Of a stretch of DNA of 64,000 nt, positions 9,201-17,185 are shown in pieces. This stretch comes from Agarilytica sp045430305. Its GTDB lineage: Bacteria; Pseudomonadota; Gammaproteobacteria; Pseudomonadales; Cellvibrionaceae. The translations under genes and the position numbers were made by a program. The stretch is taken from NCBI GenBank assembly GCA_045430305.1, contig JAILXW010000003.1, positions 124,001 through 188,000 on the forward strand. Reading direction: 5' to 3'. How positions within the stretch are numbered: the stretch's first letter is position 1; the number at the start of each line of letters is the position of its first letter. The notes beneath the pieces were generated by a model that was given only the letters and a program-made list of their open reading frames with translations, was not told where the DNA came from and ran no database searches.

Positions 9201-10329
9201 CATCGTCCATGCCATCAGCATCGGTATCAGCGAGTACAGCAGATGTGCCATGGACGCTTTCTTCGTGATCAGCAATACCATCTTGGTCAGTATCGTAACG
9301 CGCTGGGTTTGTACCCAAAACCAGTTCGTCATTGTAGGAAAGTGTGTCCCAATCGCTGTCGATATTTCCGTCTGCAATCACAGTAATTCGAGCGTTCACC
9401 TGTAAAGAAAGCTGACCAATTGCATCTTCTACCTGCACCGCAATACGATGCTCACCCACTGCAGGGGTAATTTGAAGCGATGAACCCGATCCAACCGATA
9501 CGCCATCCAAAACCCACTGTGCAGATGCGCTCACATCACCACTTTCTGTATCTGTACCTAAAACAGTCAGATCGATGGTTTCGCCACTGAGTGCAACCAC
9601 ATCACCTTCTAAGATTTGCGCCTGAGGTTCGTCGTTGTCAATCGGCCAACCTGGTAACAAGCCTTGATGGCCTTGATAAGCGGCTTCCTGAATAAGCGTT
9701 TCATAATCAAGCGCAAAGGTGTTGCGATCCATGTTCAAGACGTGAGCACCGCCCACATTCGTAGGTGAAGTGTTTAAAAACATGTAAACAGGTTCGTTAA
9801 TAACGCTGTCCATCACGATCGAACTCACACCAATTTCTGAACCCCCTTCAAGGCGAGCTAAGAAATGTACGACGGGGTAGTCGCCTCGATAATCAAGCGC
9901 AACGCCCGTGACATCGGGGTTTCCGCCTGCAGAGCCATGCCAGCCGGTGCCATGACTGATCTGACCGTTAGAAAGCAGAATGGCAGATTGGCCTGACGAA
10001 ATGGGAGAGGTATCCAGAACTTCGGCGGCTGTGGCAACACCAATATCGTAGGCGATGCTAACGCTGGTACTGTCGATTTCGAAATAGTAAAAACCTTCAC
10101 CAGGGTACACAGGGCGATTGCTGCGCACGCCAGCACGGCCACTGCCTACAGAAGTAACACTGAGGCCATCGGGTGATATTTGAATGTTAGAGTGCTTATC
10201 AGTCGCACTCCAGTGGATAAGCCCATCCGTAGGGGCTCCATTCGCAACGAGTGGGATTGCACAGACCAAAATACTTACGAGTGCTTTATAGGTCAGGCTG
10301 ACTGTCTTCGCTTTACACCAAGAATCCAT
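3295..10329 (-). CDS. giant secreted modular protein (SPRY-like / Ig-like / TSP3 / DUF1349-like lectin modules)
   Basis: A 2344-residue exported protein. Residues 1-31 are a signal peptide (hydrophobic core ALVSILVCAIPLVANGA). Approximate order: SPRY-like domain 31-223; Ig-like 233-320; thrombospondin-type-3 calcium repeats 321-420 (DTDQDGIADHEE, DTDADGMDDGYE); two more SPRY-like domains 423-630 and 633-833 (each with DYRGDYPVV or a close variant); Ig-like 846-936; TSP3 936-1033; then a concanavalin-like DUF1349-type domain 1036-1216. Ig + TSP3 + lectin-like modules repeat three further times up to the C-terminus. The lectin-like modules share GGLMIRN, GWVRLVREGN and AYHSTDG. No enzyme active site, LPXTG motif or type 9 tag is visible. 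The DxDxDG loops should bind Ca2+. The likely role is binding carbohydrate or a surface, as extracellular scaffold or adhesin; this is inferred from domain types. It is divergent from the PQQ dehydrogenase gene and ends at a terminator. The SPRY assignments are from pattern only. Confidence 0.8.
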   Translation of the reverse strand: MDSWCKAKTVSLTYKALVSILVCAIPLVANGAPTDGLIHWSATDKHSNIQISPDGLSVTSVGSGRAGVRSNRPVYPGEGFYYFEIDSTSVSIAYDIGVATAAEVLDTSPISSGQSAILLSNGQISHGTGWHGSAGGNPDVTGVALDYRGDYPVVHFLARLEGGSEIGVSSIVMDSVINEPVYMFLNTSPTNVGGAHVLNMDRNTFALDYETLIQEAAYQGHQGLLPGWPIDNDEPQAQILEGDVVALSGETIDLTVLGTDTESGDVSASAQWVLDGVSVGSGSSLQITPAVGEHRIAVQVEDAIGQLSLQVNARITVIADGNIDSDWDTLSYNDELVLGTNPARYDTDQDGIADHEESVHGTSAVLADTDADGMDDGYEVDNTLNPLLDDAAGDLDADTHTNLGEYLANKSANNANDFPGAGHVELNAADATVNATISADALGLDVTPATGVAAARSDVAIQPESGWHYFEGTRLAAPGNFGFGVATATADLNAVLGGDSNSLVMDTNGDVTYEGVVVASMTSNPEHIETYGFAVDYSGTTAVVHIFFQETHQEYEFLAPVTLTNTSGALHIVAYGESQIVGEQQRINAGEDKVNTPFRYSARYLLNYGGFTSARTMRNGWGDEYFYQPLTKMPLEERVVFTKGKGNSQGINLAEDELGVSYLKEQKSAILANQGMIGEFWYWEAHRNLEPGNYGFGLNNPYTFLDSYCCIHTSLEEVGPSMSVNSLGGIWRNLQFQGNYPRDTEASYYGYAVDYRGDYPVVYVISLEGVVYEMHMDDFITEIYPMIYGNPQGPVEVNSGNFGVEPFHYNARQALKDFGVDVNEFRPGWGIHAQDQHLGFGADEEAQLVVNNAAQTTVALNDGFTLSASASDYEDGDLTASVTWTKLEDGTVYAAPEQFVNLPVGSHTFTASVTDSAGRTVTSDPIELIIEEPVAPDTDGDGLNDIVESFFGTNPNLADTDADGLDDAQELNELNTDPLLADTDADGMGDAYEVAYGHDPLVDDASSDIDGDTYTNLDEMIGGTDPYAILNYPGAPAAQFDRLVAINDLGDFSALSFNGTNYTVLSSGGDTGGDEGYQFAYTTLTGNGEIVAMLTDIPGTYLGKGGLMIRNTLEVNSVSALAGFGGAGNTMYSRTTEGSETRDEFFGNNGWQIGMPHWMRLVRLGDQVTAYRSTDGASWVEFNSVSIPLNETVYIGLFAVANNGGAVESIVMENALLTAIDSSPALDISGAASNMAMGETLNLSAVATDPEDGDISADVSWSIGLVTSTGSTFDFTPSESGDVEINVSIEDSFGNITLDVINVSVAPDYDGLDDDFDGLTNGEETLLGTDLANADTDGDSLSDGDEVLLHGTDPLSADTDGDLMSDDYEVALGFDPLLDDGSDDADGDGVSNVQESIDGTDPLNASDYVGAPLPANVLSNNVVIGAGSATSYDVLSDNSYRLNAANQVAAGENNAYFVYAEVSGDFESTAQVTHEVGERWAAGGIMIRNNLTIDSAYSSALNTEDLGPASYYALNNGDARSATNLWGQASGWVRLVREGNVVTAYHSTDGSGWNQIDQQTIELNELAYVGLYFNSGNASLEGSVRFDSFELAESNAMPEVVISSASQTVLLGETLNLTVAATDLEDGDLSASVEWDDGGVIAVGASYDFVASVVGDYDVVASVTDSFGQTVTDTISISVQPDYDSLDDDSDGLTNGEETLLGTDLANADTDGDSLSDGDEVNIHGTDPLNTDSDGDLMSDDYEVVQGFDPLLDDGSDDADGDGFTNAQEAADGTDPFNSADYFGAPPPANVLADEVIIGTADHGYHSVIDDDSYELNASNQTAAGEKNTFFVYTQVSGDLEAIVQVTHNAGQDWAYGGLMIRNNLTLDSAYSSALTTMALGPAAFYAINDGDAREAVNLWNQPTGWVRMVREGNVISNYHSADGASWVLIDQQTIALNQNVYIGLSYVSGRLGVDGSAVFDNFQIIESNATPEVVISSATQTVLLGETLNLSATATDIEDGDLASSIEWDDDGLTSFGATYDFVATEVGEFVVTASASDTAANTGSDSITITVQPDYESLDDDSDGLTNGEEIILGTDLANPDSDGDTLTDGDEVNLHGTDPLNSDTDGDLMPDDYEIAQGFNALLDDGADADGDGFSDAQEYQDGTDPFDASDYFGAPPPANLLTLDAMIGDGTGSFSTQSDVAYTLESDAIAAAGENDSYFVYAPVSGDFDAVVQVTDIVGPSHSHGGLMVRNDLSLTSAYASSIILNELGTGAYYAANEGDSRVQYNGWNQWRVSTPHWLRMVRIGSTVTTYESDDGVTWTEMNEETIDLNTDVLFGLSMVASNGVDGATAIFDNLSLTNL
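3298..7520 (-). repeat. four ~1.1 kb tandem modules within the giant gene
   Basis: Lectin-like modules begin near 7215, 6085, 4950 and 3845, a period of about 1.10-1.14 kb (about 370 residues). The three after the first are closest to one another. The same phrases recur in every TSP3 block (GTDLANADTDGDSLSDGDE, SDGLTNGEE). The pattern is of tandem duplication of an Ig + TSP3 + lectin unit, and the likeness at DNA level makes length change by recombination plausible. Confidence 0.8.
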
Positions 10330-10672
10330 TTCTAAATATCACCGAGGTTTGAGTTATAGTTGAACTTCATAAAAACACCATGCTTTAGGCAAAAATGATA
10401 CCAACCTATTAATATTGCCTAATGCCCAGCGATAGGGGCGATTAATTTTTCACCAGCGCCATCAAAAAGCGTTACGTGTAAAAAGGCCCGACGAGCTGGC
10501 GAGACTTTGATCACAAATCGATCATTTCCGCGTCAAGCCTCAAGTTTTCACGACAAAACGTTGTAGATGGCGTCTGATAATTTTGTCACCAAGTAGAGCA
10601 TCTCATTGCCGTATTCCCCGTATGATTGCGGTCATAAGAAGATCTAAACTCACGCACTTAAGGAAAAAAGGG
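10330..10672. other. intergenic region between divergent genes
   Basis: This 343-base stretch must hold the promoters of both the giant secreted protein (leftward) and the PQQ dehydrogenase-cytochrome lipoprotein (rightward). I see no convincing -35/-10 pair, riboswitch or hairpin. A TTTGATCACAAATCGATCA stretch near 10505-10523 has a partial dyad but fits no operator I know. An AAGGAAAAAAGGG just before 10673 is the ribosome-binding site of the rightward gene. Confidence 0.5.
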
Positions 10673-13057
10673 ATGACCCCCACAATCCAGTCCCATTCAG
10701 GCATATTTCGCTTAGCGACATTGGCCATAATGTTCACGCTCTCCGCTTGTGGGGGTGGCTCCGGCGGCGGCAGCAATAAGCCCAACGATCAAACGCCAAG
10801 CCCTAGCGTCACACCAACTTCAACACCAACTTCAACGCCAACTTCAACGCCAACTTCAACGCCAACTTCAACGCCAACTTCAACGCCAACGCCAACGCCA
10901 ACGCCAACGCCAACGCCAACGCCAACGCCAACGCCAACGCCAACGCCAACGCCAACGCCAACGCCAACGCCAACGCCAACGCCAACAGTGACACCAAACC
11001 CAGAACGGCCTTTAAACGTGTCCTGTATTGCTCCCATTAGCTTAGAAGACCCAGACGCCGACCTTACCCGAGCTCAAGCGTTTCCAAGTTTGGCACCGGC
11101 ACCGGGTTTAATGTCGATGAAGCAACCTCGCAACGACGATAGTTTTTGGTTTGCGGTGCAACGTAGTGGCACCATTGTTTGGTTTGAAGATGATGAAAGC
11201 GCAACGAGCTTGAACGAAACCATCGATATTTCAGGCAAGGTGATTTCTTCGGGCGAGTACGGTCTTTCTGGTTTGGCGATCCACCCTGACTACCCAACCG
11301 ACAATAGGATTTTCGTTGTTTACAACGATTCATCCAATTCAAACCAAAGCAATGTTTCTTCATTTGAAATTGACATTGAGACACGCACTGCAAGTAACGA
11401 ACGTATTTTATTAACACTTGCGCAACCGGCCTTTAATCACAATGGCGGCGATATGCACTTTGGTAACGATGGCATGCTTTACGTAAGTTTTGGTGATGGA
11501 GGCCAAGGGCAAGACCCTCGCAATGCACTTAATTTAGAAAATTTATACGGCAGTATTATTCGAATTGACGTAGGCGGTGACGATTACACCATTCCTACAG
11601 ACAACCCATTTAATACAGGGCAAGCGCAATGCAATACCGGTGTAAGCGCAGGGGGAAATTGCCCAGAAATTTACGCCTATGGTTTTCGTAACCCTTGGCG
11701 ATTTAGTGTAGATAGAACAACAGGCGATATTTGGGTGGCCGATGTTGGCGCTGCAACTTTTGAAGAAGTTAACCGAATAGAGGCCGGAGCCAATTACGGC
11801 TGGCCAACTTACGAAGGCACTAGCTGTTTTAATTTTGGCAACCCGGGTTGCGCTACAGATGGGTTAAGCTTCCCCATCACAGAATACGGTCACAACAGTG
11901 GTCGTGCGTATATTATTGGTGGGCACGTGTATCGCGGAACTGAAAACCCCGAACTATACGGAAAATTTATTTTTTCCGACGGTGCTACAAACGAAGTGTT
12001 CGCGGTAAATGCCGACGCGGATATTGGCACTGCGCCAGAAATCATTTTAGACGATGCATTAAATGGTGTTTTTGCTCATGCACTTTCGATCGACGGTGAA
12101 TTCTACTCGATGGTATCAGGAAGCAATGCCACCGGTGGCGCTATATATAAATACGAAGGCGGCACCCGCAGCGTTACCATGCCCAACAATCTTAGCGAAA
12201 CCGGCTGCTTTAACACAAACACCAAAACACCAGCCCAAGGCGTATTTGATTACGAAATTAATAGTGCATTATGGTCAGACGGCGCAGAAAAGACGCGTTT
12301 TTTCGCTTTACCTGATGGAGAAACAATTAGCGTTGATGGCGACGGAGATTTTATTTTCCCAGAGGATAGCATTTTAATTAAAAACTTTTTAAATGGCACG
12401 ACACTTTTAGAGACACGCCTGCTTGTCAAGCACGACATTGGTTGGCGCGGCTATAGCTACGAATGGAATGACGCGCAAACCGACGCCGTTTTGTTAAACG
12501 AAGGAAAAACAAAAGACGTCGGCGATTTTATTCACACTTACCCAAGCGCGAGCGATTGTTTTACTTGCCACCTTGATGCGGCCAACACTAGCCTTGGCCC
12601 CGAAACCATGCAATTTAATTTGACTCATTCAGAGCTCGGCAGCAACCAGTTGGATTATTTAAATGCAGCCGGATATTTTACTGACAACGTTAGTGCTTCG
12701 CAGGAACAACAGCTGTTTGCGCTTGATTCTTCAGCCAGCTTAGACGAACGTGTGCGGAGTTACTTACATAGTAATTGTTCTGGCTGCCATCGCCCCGGCG
12801 GCTCTGGAGCCATAATGGATTTACGTTTCGGCACTGCATTAATCAACACCAATGCGTGCGATGTTAACCCACGCGAAGATTTAGGGCTTTTAGACCCCAA
12901 ACGCATCGATCCAGGCAATGCTGACAATTCTGTTTTAATACTGCGAATGGAAGCACTAGACGGAAACAGAATGCCACCACTTGCCTCGCTAGCAGAAGAC
13001 ACCGTGGCGACCGCACTAGTTAGAAGCTGGATCAACGGGCTTAGTGATTGTAATTAG
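10673..13057 (+). CDS. lipoprotein fusion: PQQ-type sugar dehydrogenase + diheme c-type cytochrome
   Basis: I start at ATG 10673, because it follows an AAGG...GGG ribosome-binding site and opens a lipoprotein signal peptide (LSAC lipobox, Cys26); an upstream in-frame start at 10583 would bury it. Protein of 794 residues. A Thr/Pro(/Ser) repeat linker spans residues about 46-105. Next comes a soluble glucose/sorbosone dehydrogenase beta-propeller of the PQQ-using type (GLAIHPDYPTDNRIFVVY, FNHNGGDMHFG, YAYGFRNPWRFS, EEVNRIEAGANYGWP). The C-terminal part has two haem-binding CxxCH motifs, CFTCH at 629-633 and CSGCH at 702-706, as in the SO2930-like diheme cytochromes. The likely role is oxidation of a sugar in the periplasm or at the surface, with electrons passed within the same chain to c-type haem. 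PQQ biosynthesis genes are not in the window, and the substrate is unknown. Confidence 0.82.
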   Translation: MTPTIQSHSGIFRLATLAIMFTLSACGGGSGGGSNKPNDQTPSPSVTPTSTPTSTPTSTPTSTPTSTPTSTPTPTPTPTPTPTPTPTPTPTPTPTPTPTPTPTPTVTPNPERPLNVSCIAPISLEDPDADLTRAQAFPSLAPAPGLMSMKQPRNDDSFWFAVQRSGTIVWFEDDESATSLNETIDISGKVISSGEYGLSGLAIHPDYPTDNRIFVVYNDSSNSNQSNVSSFEIDIETRTASNERILLTLAQPAFNHNGGDMHFGNDGMLYVSFGDGGQGQDPRNALNLENLYGSIIRIDVGGDDYTIPTDNPFNTGQAQCNTGVSAGGNCPEIYAYGFRNPWRFSVDRTTGDIWVADVGAATFEEVNRIEAGANYGWPTYEGTSCFNFGNPGCATDGLSFPITEYGHNSGRAYIIGGHVYRGTENPELYGKFIFSDGATNEVFAVNADADIGTAPEIILDDALNGVFAHALSIDGEFYSMVSGSNATGGAIYKYEGGTRSVTMPNNLSETGCFNTNTKTPAQGVFDYEINSALWSDGAEKTRFFALPDGETISVDGDGDFIFPEDSILIKNFLNGTTLLETRLLVKHDIGWRGYSYEWNDAQTDAVLLNEGKTKDVGDFIHTYPSASDCFTCHLDAANTSLGPETMQFNLTHSELGSNQLDYLNAAGYFTDNVSASQEQQLFALDSSASLDERVRSYLHSNCSGCHRPGGSGAIMDLRFGTALINTNACDVNPREDLGLLDPKRIDPGNADNSVLILRMEALDGNRMPPLASLAEDTVATALVRSWINGLSDCN
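10813..10986 (+). repeat. in-frame 6/12-base tandem repeat coding a Pro-Thr linker
   Basis: About six copies of a 12-base unit (CCAACTTCAACG) run into about eighteen copies of a 6-base unit (CCAACG). They encode PTST then PT repeats. All units are multiples of three, so copy-number change alters linker length without shifting frame. Confidence 0.95.
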
Positions 13058-13136
13058 ACACTCGACCTTCATGATCGAACGAGGTAGAAAAACTTATTTG
13101 AGGCTTAAATACACGTAACGAAAACCTGATCCATTC

Positions 13137-13191
13137 TACTTTTAGCAAGCTAAAAAGTATCTTGACACTCATTAACCCGATACTTTTTAGC
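13137..13191. terminator. three-arm inverted repeat between convergent genes
   Basis: GCTAAAAAGTATC (13149-13161) and GATACTTTTTAGC (13179-13191) are perfect 13-base complements around a 17-base spacer. A third arm, TACTTTTAGC (13137-13146), can pair with the middle one instead. The repeat lies between stops at 13057 (+) and 13220 (-), so a bidirectional terminator is the most economical reading. Confidence 0.6.
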
Positions 13192-13219
13192 CGCTCTTCC
13201 TTGCACAAAGCTTTGACCG

Positions 13220-16200
13220 CTAAGGTTGATTTTCTTTTAGTTTTTCAGAAAGAACCCTTGCTAGCATTTCCACATTCGGCTGCTGAAGAATTCCAATATG
13301 ATCACCGCGAATATCATGTAACTCTATATCACTGATCACACGACTCCAGCCACAACAGCTCATAAGCTCACAACCGGCTAGTTCTTTTGTTCGATCATCT
13401 GCACGGAAAAATACAACACGGTCTGGGTAGGGCTTTATCACGTGATCATAGAGCGACATTGCATTTGTATACATTTTACGTCGAAACGCAATGGCATCAT
13501 CTTGAGGCAAGCCTTCACGGCCACCCGCAGATTTCAGCTTGCGTTTTTGGGCACCGCTCATAAAAGGTAAGTGGGCCAACAGCCGCAAGCCCGCTTTAAA
13601 AATATATCGACACCCCTGCACCCGAAGCTCTCTCATATGATGTGCAATAAGTAACGATAACTTGCGAGTAATTGCGCTAGGCAATACGGAATCAAATAGC
13701 GAAAGCAAGGAAACCACTTTACCTTTTGCACGCAGCTGCTGCGCCATTTCGTACGCAAGTACACCACCAAAAGAAATACCCGCGAGCTGATAAGGCCCTT
13801 CTGAATAGTGACCGACAATCGCATCCACATAATCACTCGCCAACGCCTGTACTGTTGGCAAGCGCTGCGTTTCATCTGTGTTTTGCCACATTTCCGTTTC
13901 TTGTTTTAAAAACACACCATACACTGGGTTAGGCGCATCTAAAGCGTCGGCCAACGCTTGGTACATGTGTATACCACAAATACAATACAGCGGCGCCCCA
14001 AGACCTTGTTTTAACTGAATAATAGACGCATCGCTCGCACCATCACTATTCTCTTCGATACGCTTCGCCAATTTTTTTACCGTTGGCGTTTCAAAAATTA
14101 CGCTCATGCTCAAGTCACTCTGGCAAACCTGATTTATACCGAGCACAACCTTTACTGCCAAAAGTGAGTTGCCTCCAACATCGAAAAAATTATCTTCGAC
14201 ACTGACATTTTCGACACCGAGAGCGTCACTCCAGACATGCGCTATTTTTTTCTCTATCTCAGTTTCCGGCGCAATAAAATGAGAAGATGTATTCACATCT
14301 TCTTCATCTGGCTCTGGCAAACACTTACGATCAATTTTTCCATTCGGAGTGAGCGGTAATTTATTCATTACCACAACAACTGAGGGCACCATATAAGAGG
14401 GCAGCTTTTCACCAAGGCGTTCGCGCAACTCCGCGCCATCGACTTCATTTAACAAAGATACATATGCGACGAGTCTTTTATTCGCGCCCTCACCCTTAAT
14501 AGCCACAACGCTTTGATTTACTTCTTCTTGCTGTCCAAGCAGGGTTTCAATTTCGCCTAACTCAATTCTAAACCCGCGAAGTTTTACTTGAAAATCGACT
14601 CGCCCCAAACACTCTAAACGGCCATCGGGTAAATATCTGGCGAGATCACCCGTACGATACATTTTTTTATTTTCTGAAAACGGGTTATCAACGAACACCT
14701 GCTGAGTAAGTTCAGCGCGATCTTTATAGCCACGAGCCAAACCCTCCCCAGCAATATACAACTCCCCAACACAACCTTGCGGAACTGGTATATGTTCCGA
14801 ATTTAAAATATACACTTGAGTGTTATCGATTGGCCTACCAATGGGCACAGCGCTGTCGTTGCTAACACGATCAAGCGCAGACCAAATCGTAGTTTCGGTA
14901 GGGCCATACATATTCCACACACTGTCAACTCGTGGCCTTAACTGGTCAGCTAAATCTCTTGGGAAGGCTTCACCCCCACATAATACTTTTAACTTCTTAT
15001 TTCCTTTCCAGCCGCCCTCTAGCAGAATACGAAACGTTGCAGGCGTCGCCTGTACTGCAGTTGCGTGCGATAGGTGTTGCTCCAACAGTTTTGGATCTAC
15101 CGTTGCGTCTTGGTCAGCAAGATCCACACTCCCACCAACAACAAGCGGCAAATACAATTCCAGTGCCGCAATATCGAATGAAATGGTGGTCACCGAAAAC
15201 AAACGGTCTTGCGCACTTAGCCCCGGTTCTCGGGCCATGGAATGCAAAAAATTGTTGAGGGCGGCATGAGACACTTCAACACCCTTAGGCCGCCCGGTAG
15301 AACCAGAAGTGAAAATTGTATACGCGAGCCTGCGCTCATCTAATTCAAGGTTAAGGTTTTCTTCTGACGCTTCTTGTTCCCAGATTTCGTCCAGAGCAAC
15401 AACAATCGTATTCGGCGAAACTTTGAGAGAGTGCTCGATCTCACTATCAGAAATTAACACTTTAGGCTGAGCATCTTCCAGAATCATTTCAATGCGATCA
15501 GCAGGGTGGTGAGGGTCGAATGGTACATACGCCCCACCGCTTTTCATGACGGCCAAAAGTGCGATTAAAAGCTCTTGCGAACGCTCCATATAAATGCCAA
15601 CCAATACCTCTGGGCCTACGTTAAGAGATACAAGGTGATTTGCAAGTGCATTTACACGATCATTAAGATCAGCATAATTTAGCTGAGAGTTTTTATAAAT
15701 TACCGCAGGAGAAGAAGGTGAAAATTTTGCGTAGCGCTCAAGTGCAGAAACAACACTCAACGGCGTTTCTTTGTTTTCAGTCGCATTTATTTTATGCAAC
15801 AGATAAGACTGCTCACATTCAGACAACACGTTAATCGACGTTAAGGTACGATCACGATCATCGAGAAAAGCTTGTAATATTTTTTCAAAATGCCCCACCA
15901 ATTTTTCTTGGGCTTCACGAGAAAAAACACCGGCATTGAAGTCAAAATCAACGTGATAGTTTTTCTCCTCAGAAAAATCTTTCAAAACAACAGTAAGCGC
16001 TTCCCCTGAGGCCCACTGGCTTTCTTTCGTTATTTTTCCGTCAGAGACACCTTGATTACCGTGTATTTGCTCGGAAATAGTTTTCGCATCGTCAAAATCT
16101 CTAAACGCTGGGTTAAAGAAGTTAAGCGCTATATCATAGACTCGCGCTTGCGCCGAATTTTGGGTGGTATATTGCGCATGCCGCATCGTCTTAAAAGTAT

Positions 16201-17185
16201 CTTGTTGCACCTTCTCCATCAAAGAGCGAAATGTTTCTTGCTCTTCGAACTCGGTAACAAGTGGGCACACCTCCATCATTAACCCGGCGACGCCTCTAAA
16301 CTTAGACGATCGATTATGCATAGGAGCACCCAAGCCAATGCGCTTGTTGCCCGACACCAGATGGGCCAAGGAGAAAATCAGGGTGGAGAACATGACGAAT
16401 ATGCTCATATCCGTACTTAGCTTCGCAGATTCTTTCGCTAGATCTATCAAGGCGCCAGAACGCTCCGCTCCAAGATTTAGCGTAATGCGGTTTACTTTAG
16501 ATGAGTAGTTTTTGGGTAAAGAATAAAATTTTAGTGGCTCTATTGGCGTACTTAATTTTTCTTCCCAGTAGCGCTCTGCACGAGCGTAAGCTTTAGTCTC
16601 TGGGTACGCCTGCATTACATCGAGGTAATCGAGGTAGGTATATTTCTCGGCATTTTCTTCAATACAAGCGTTTTGGTAGGCTTCTCTTACACGCTCATAT
16701 ATAACCTTCCCCCCCCAGCCATCCGCAATAATATGGTGCTGACAGATATACCATATGTAATGATCTTCGCCACACTTAAGCAGCGCACTACTAAAACAAC
16801 GCGATGTTAAATCAAGGGGCGTTGCGCAATCTTGTTCGATCCAGCGCTTTAGTTCACCTTCCGGGTTTTTATGAACGGATACATCATGGAATTTGAAATC
16901 GTATTCAAAACCTTCAACAAAGTATTGATAAGGCTCACCACTATCATCAACGCCAAAACGTGTACGCATGGTAGACGTAGCAGCCAACATGAGTGCAAAT
17001 GCGCGGGTAAATTTCGCAACATCAATGTGACCGCGCAATTCAAAGCGCATACCGATATTGGCTGTTGGAATTGAGGAGGCAAATTGCTCCCTTGTCCACA
17101 TCAACAATTGTCGAGGCGTTAAAGATCTTACCTCCTGGGAAGCAGCCTGCGCAGCCGGCTCGTCGATTTTCAATGATTCATCCAT
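13220..17185 (-). CDS. single-module nonribosomal peptide synthetase, C-A-T-TE, glycine-type A domain
   Basis: 1321 residues carrying one complete module. Condensation domain at about 20-450, with the active-site motif HHIIADG near residue 152. Adenylation domain at about 480-970 (FTSGSTGRPKG near 625, YGPTETT near 760, NGKIDRK near 948). Carrier domain with its phosphopantetheine Ser in GGNSLLA near 1007. Type I thioesterase with GISFGG near 1137 and a GDH motif near 1292. Aligning the A domain to GrsA by eye gives the pocket residues D-I-L-Q-L-G-M-I-W-K, which matches published glycine codes. There is no epimerase or reductase domain. A lone C-A-T-TE protein with an active C domain could join an acyl or amino-acyl donor to glycine and release it. 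No phosphopantetheinyl transferase, MbtH or exporter gene lies nearby. The start at 17185 has only a weak ribosome-binding site; no better one is seen. Confidence 0.9.
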   Translation of the reverse strand: MDESLKIDEPAAQAASQEVRSLTPRQLLMWTREQFASSIPTANIGMRFELRGHIDVAKFTRAFALMLAATSTMRTRFGVDDSGEPYQYFVEGFEYDFKFHDVSVHKNPEGELKRWIEQDCATPLDLTSRCFSSALLKCGEDHYIWYICQHHIIADGWGGKVIYERVREAYQNACIEENAEKYTYLDYLDVMQAYPETKAYARAERYWEEKLSTPIEPLKFYSLPKNYSSKVNRITLNLGAERSGALIDLAKESAKLSTDMSIFVMFSTLIFSLAHLVSGNKRIGLGAPMHNRSSKFRGVAGLMMEVCPLVTEFEEQETFRSLMEKVQQDTFKTMRHAQYTTQNSAQARVYDIALNFFNPAFRDFDDAKTISEQIHGNQGVSDGKITKESQWASGEALTVVLKDFSEEKNYHVDFDFNAGVFSREAQEKLVGHFEKILQAFLDDRDRTLTSINVLSECEQSYLLHKINATENKETPLSVVSALERYAKFSPSSPAVIYKNSQLNYADLNDRVNALANHLVSLNVGPEVLVGIYMERSQELLIALLAVMKSGGAYVPFDPHHPADRIEMILEDAQPKVLISDSEIEHSLKVSPNTIVVALDEIWEQEASEENLNLELDERRLAYTIFTSGSTGRPKGVEVSHAALNNFLHSMAREPGLSAQDRLFSVTTISFDIAALELYLPLVVGGSVDLADQDATVDPKLLEQHLSHATAVQATPATFRILLEGGWKGNKKLKVLCGGEAFPRDLADQLRPRVDSVWNMYGPTETTIWSALDRVSNDSAVPIGRPIDNTQVYILNSEHIPVPQGCVGELYIAGEGLARGYKDRAELTQQVFVDNPFSENKKMYRTGDLARYLPDGRLECLGRVDFQVKLRGFRIELGEIETLLGQQEEVNQSVVAIKGEGANKRLVAYVSLLNEVDGAELRERLGEKLPSYMVPSVVVVMNKLPLTPNGKIDRKCLPEPDEEDVNTSSHFIAPETEIEKKIAHVWSDALGVENVSVEDNFFDVGGNSLLAVKVVLGINQVCQSDLSMSVIFETPTVKKLAKRIEENSDGASDASIIQLKQGLGAPLYCICGIHMYQALADALDAPNPVYGVFLKQETEMWQNTDETQRLPTVQALASDYVDAIVGHYSEGPYQLAGISFGGVLAYEMAQQLRAKGKVVSLLSLFDSVLPSAITRKLSLLIAHHMRELRVQGCRYIFKAGLRLLAHLPFMSGAQKRKLKSAGGREGLPQDDAIAFRRKMYTNAMSLYDHVIKPYPDRVVFFRADDRTKELAGCELMSCCGWSRVISDIELHDIRGDHIGILQQPNVEMLARVLSEKLKENQP

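Noticed and set aside
10330..10672. c-di-GMP (GEMM) riboswitch upstream of the lipoprotein
   Set aside because: I looked for the conserved GEMM core segments and did not find them in order.
10813..10986. Possible CRISPR array or phase-variable tract
   Set aside because: Units of 6 and 12 bases without spacers are not CRISPR. Unit lengths are multiples of three, so slippage cannot switch the frame on and off.
10789..11037. Reverse frames of Val-Gly and Ala-Leu repeats
   Set aside because: They are the antisense shadows of the 6/12-base repeat in the lipoprotein gene and have no start signal of their own.
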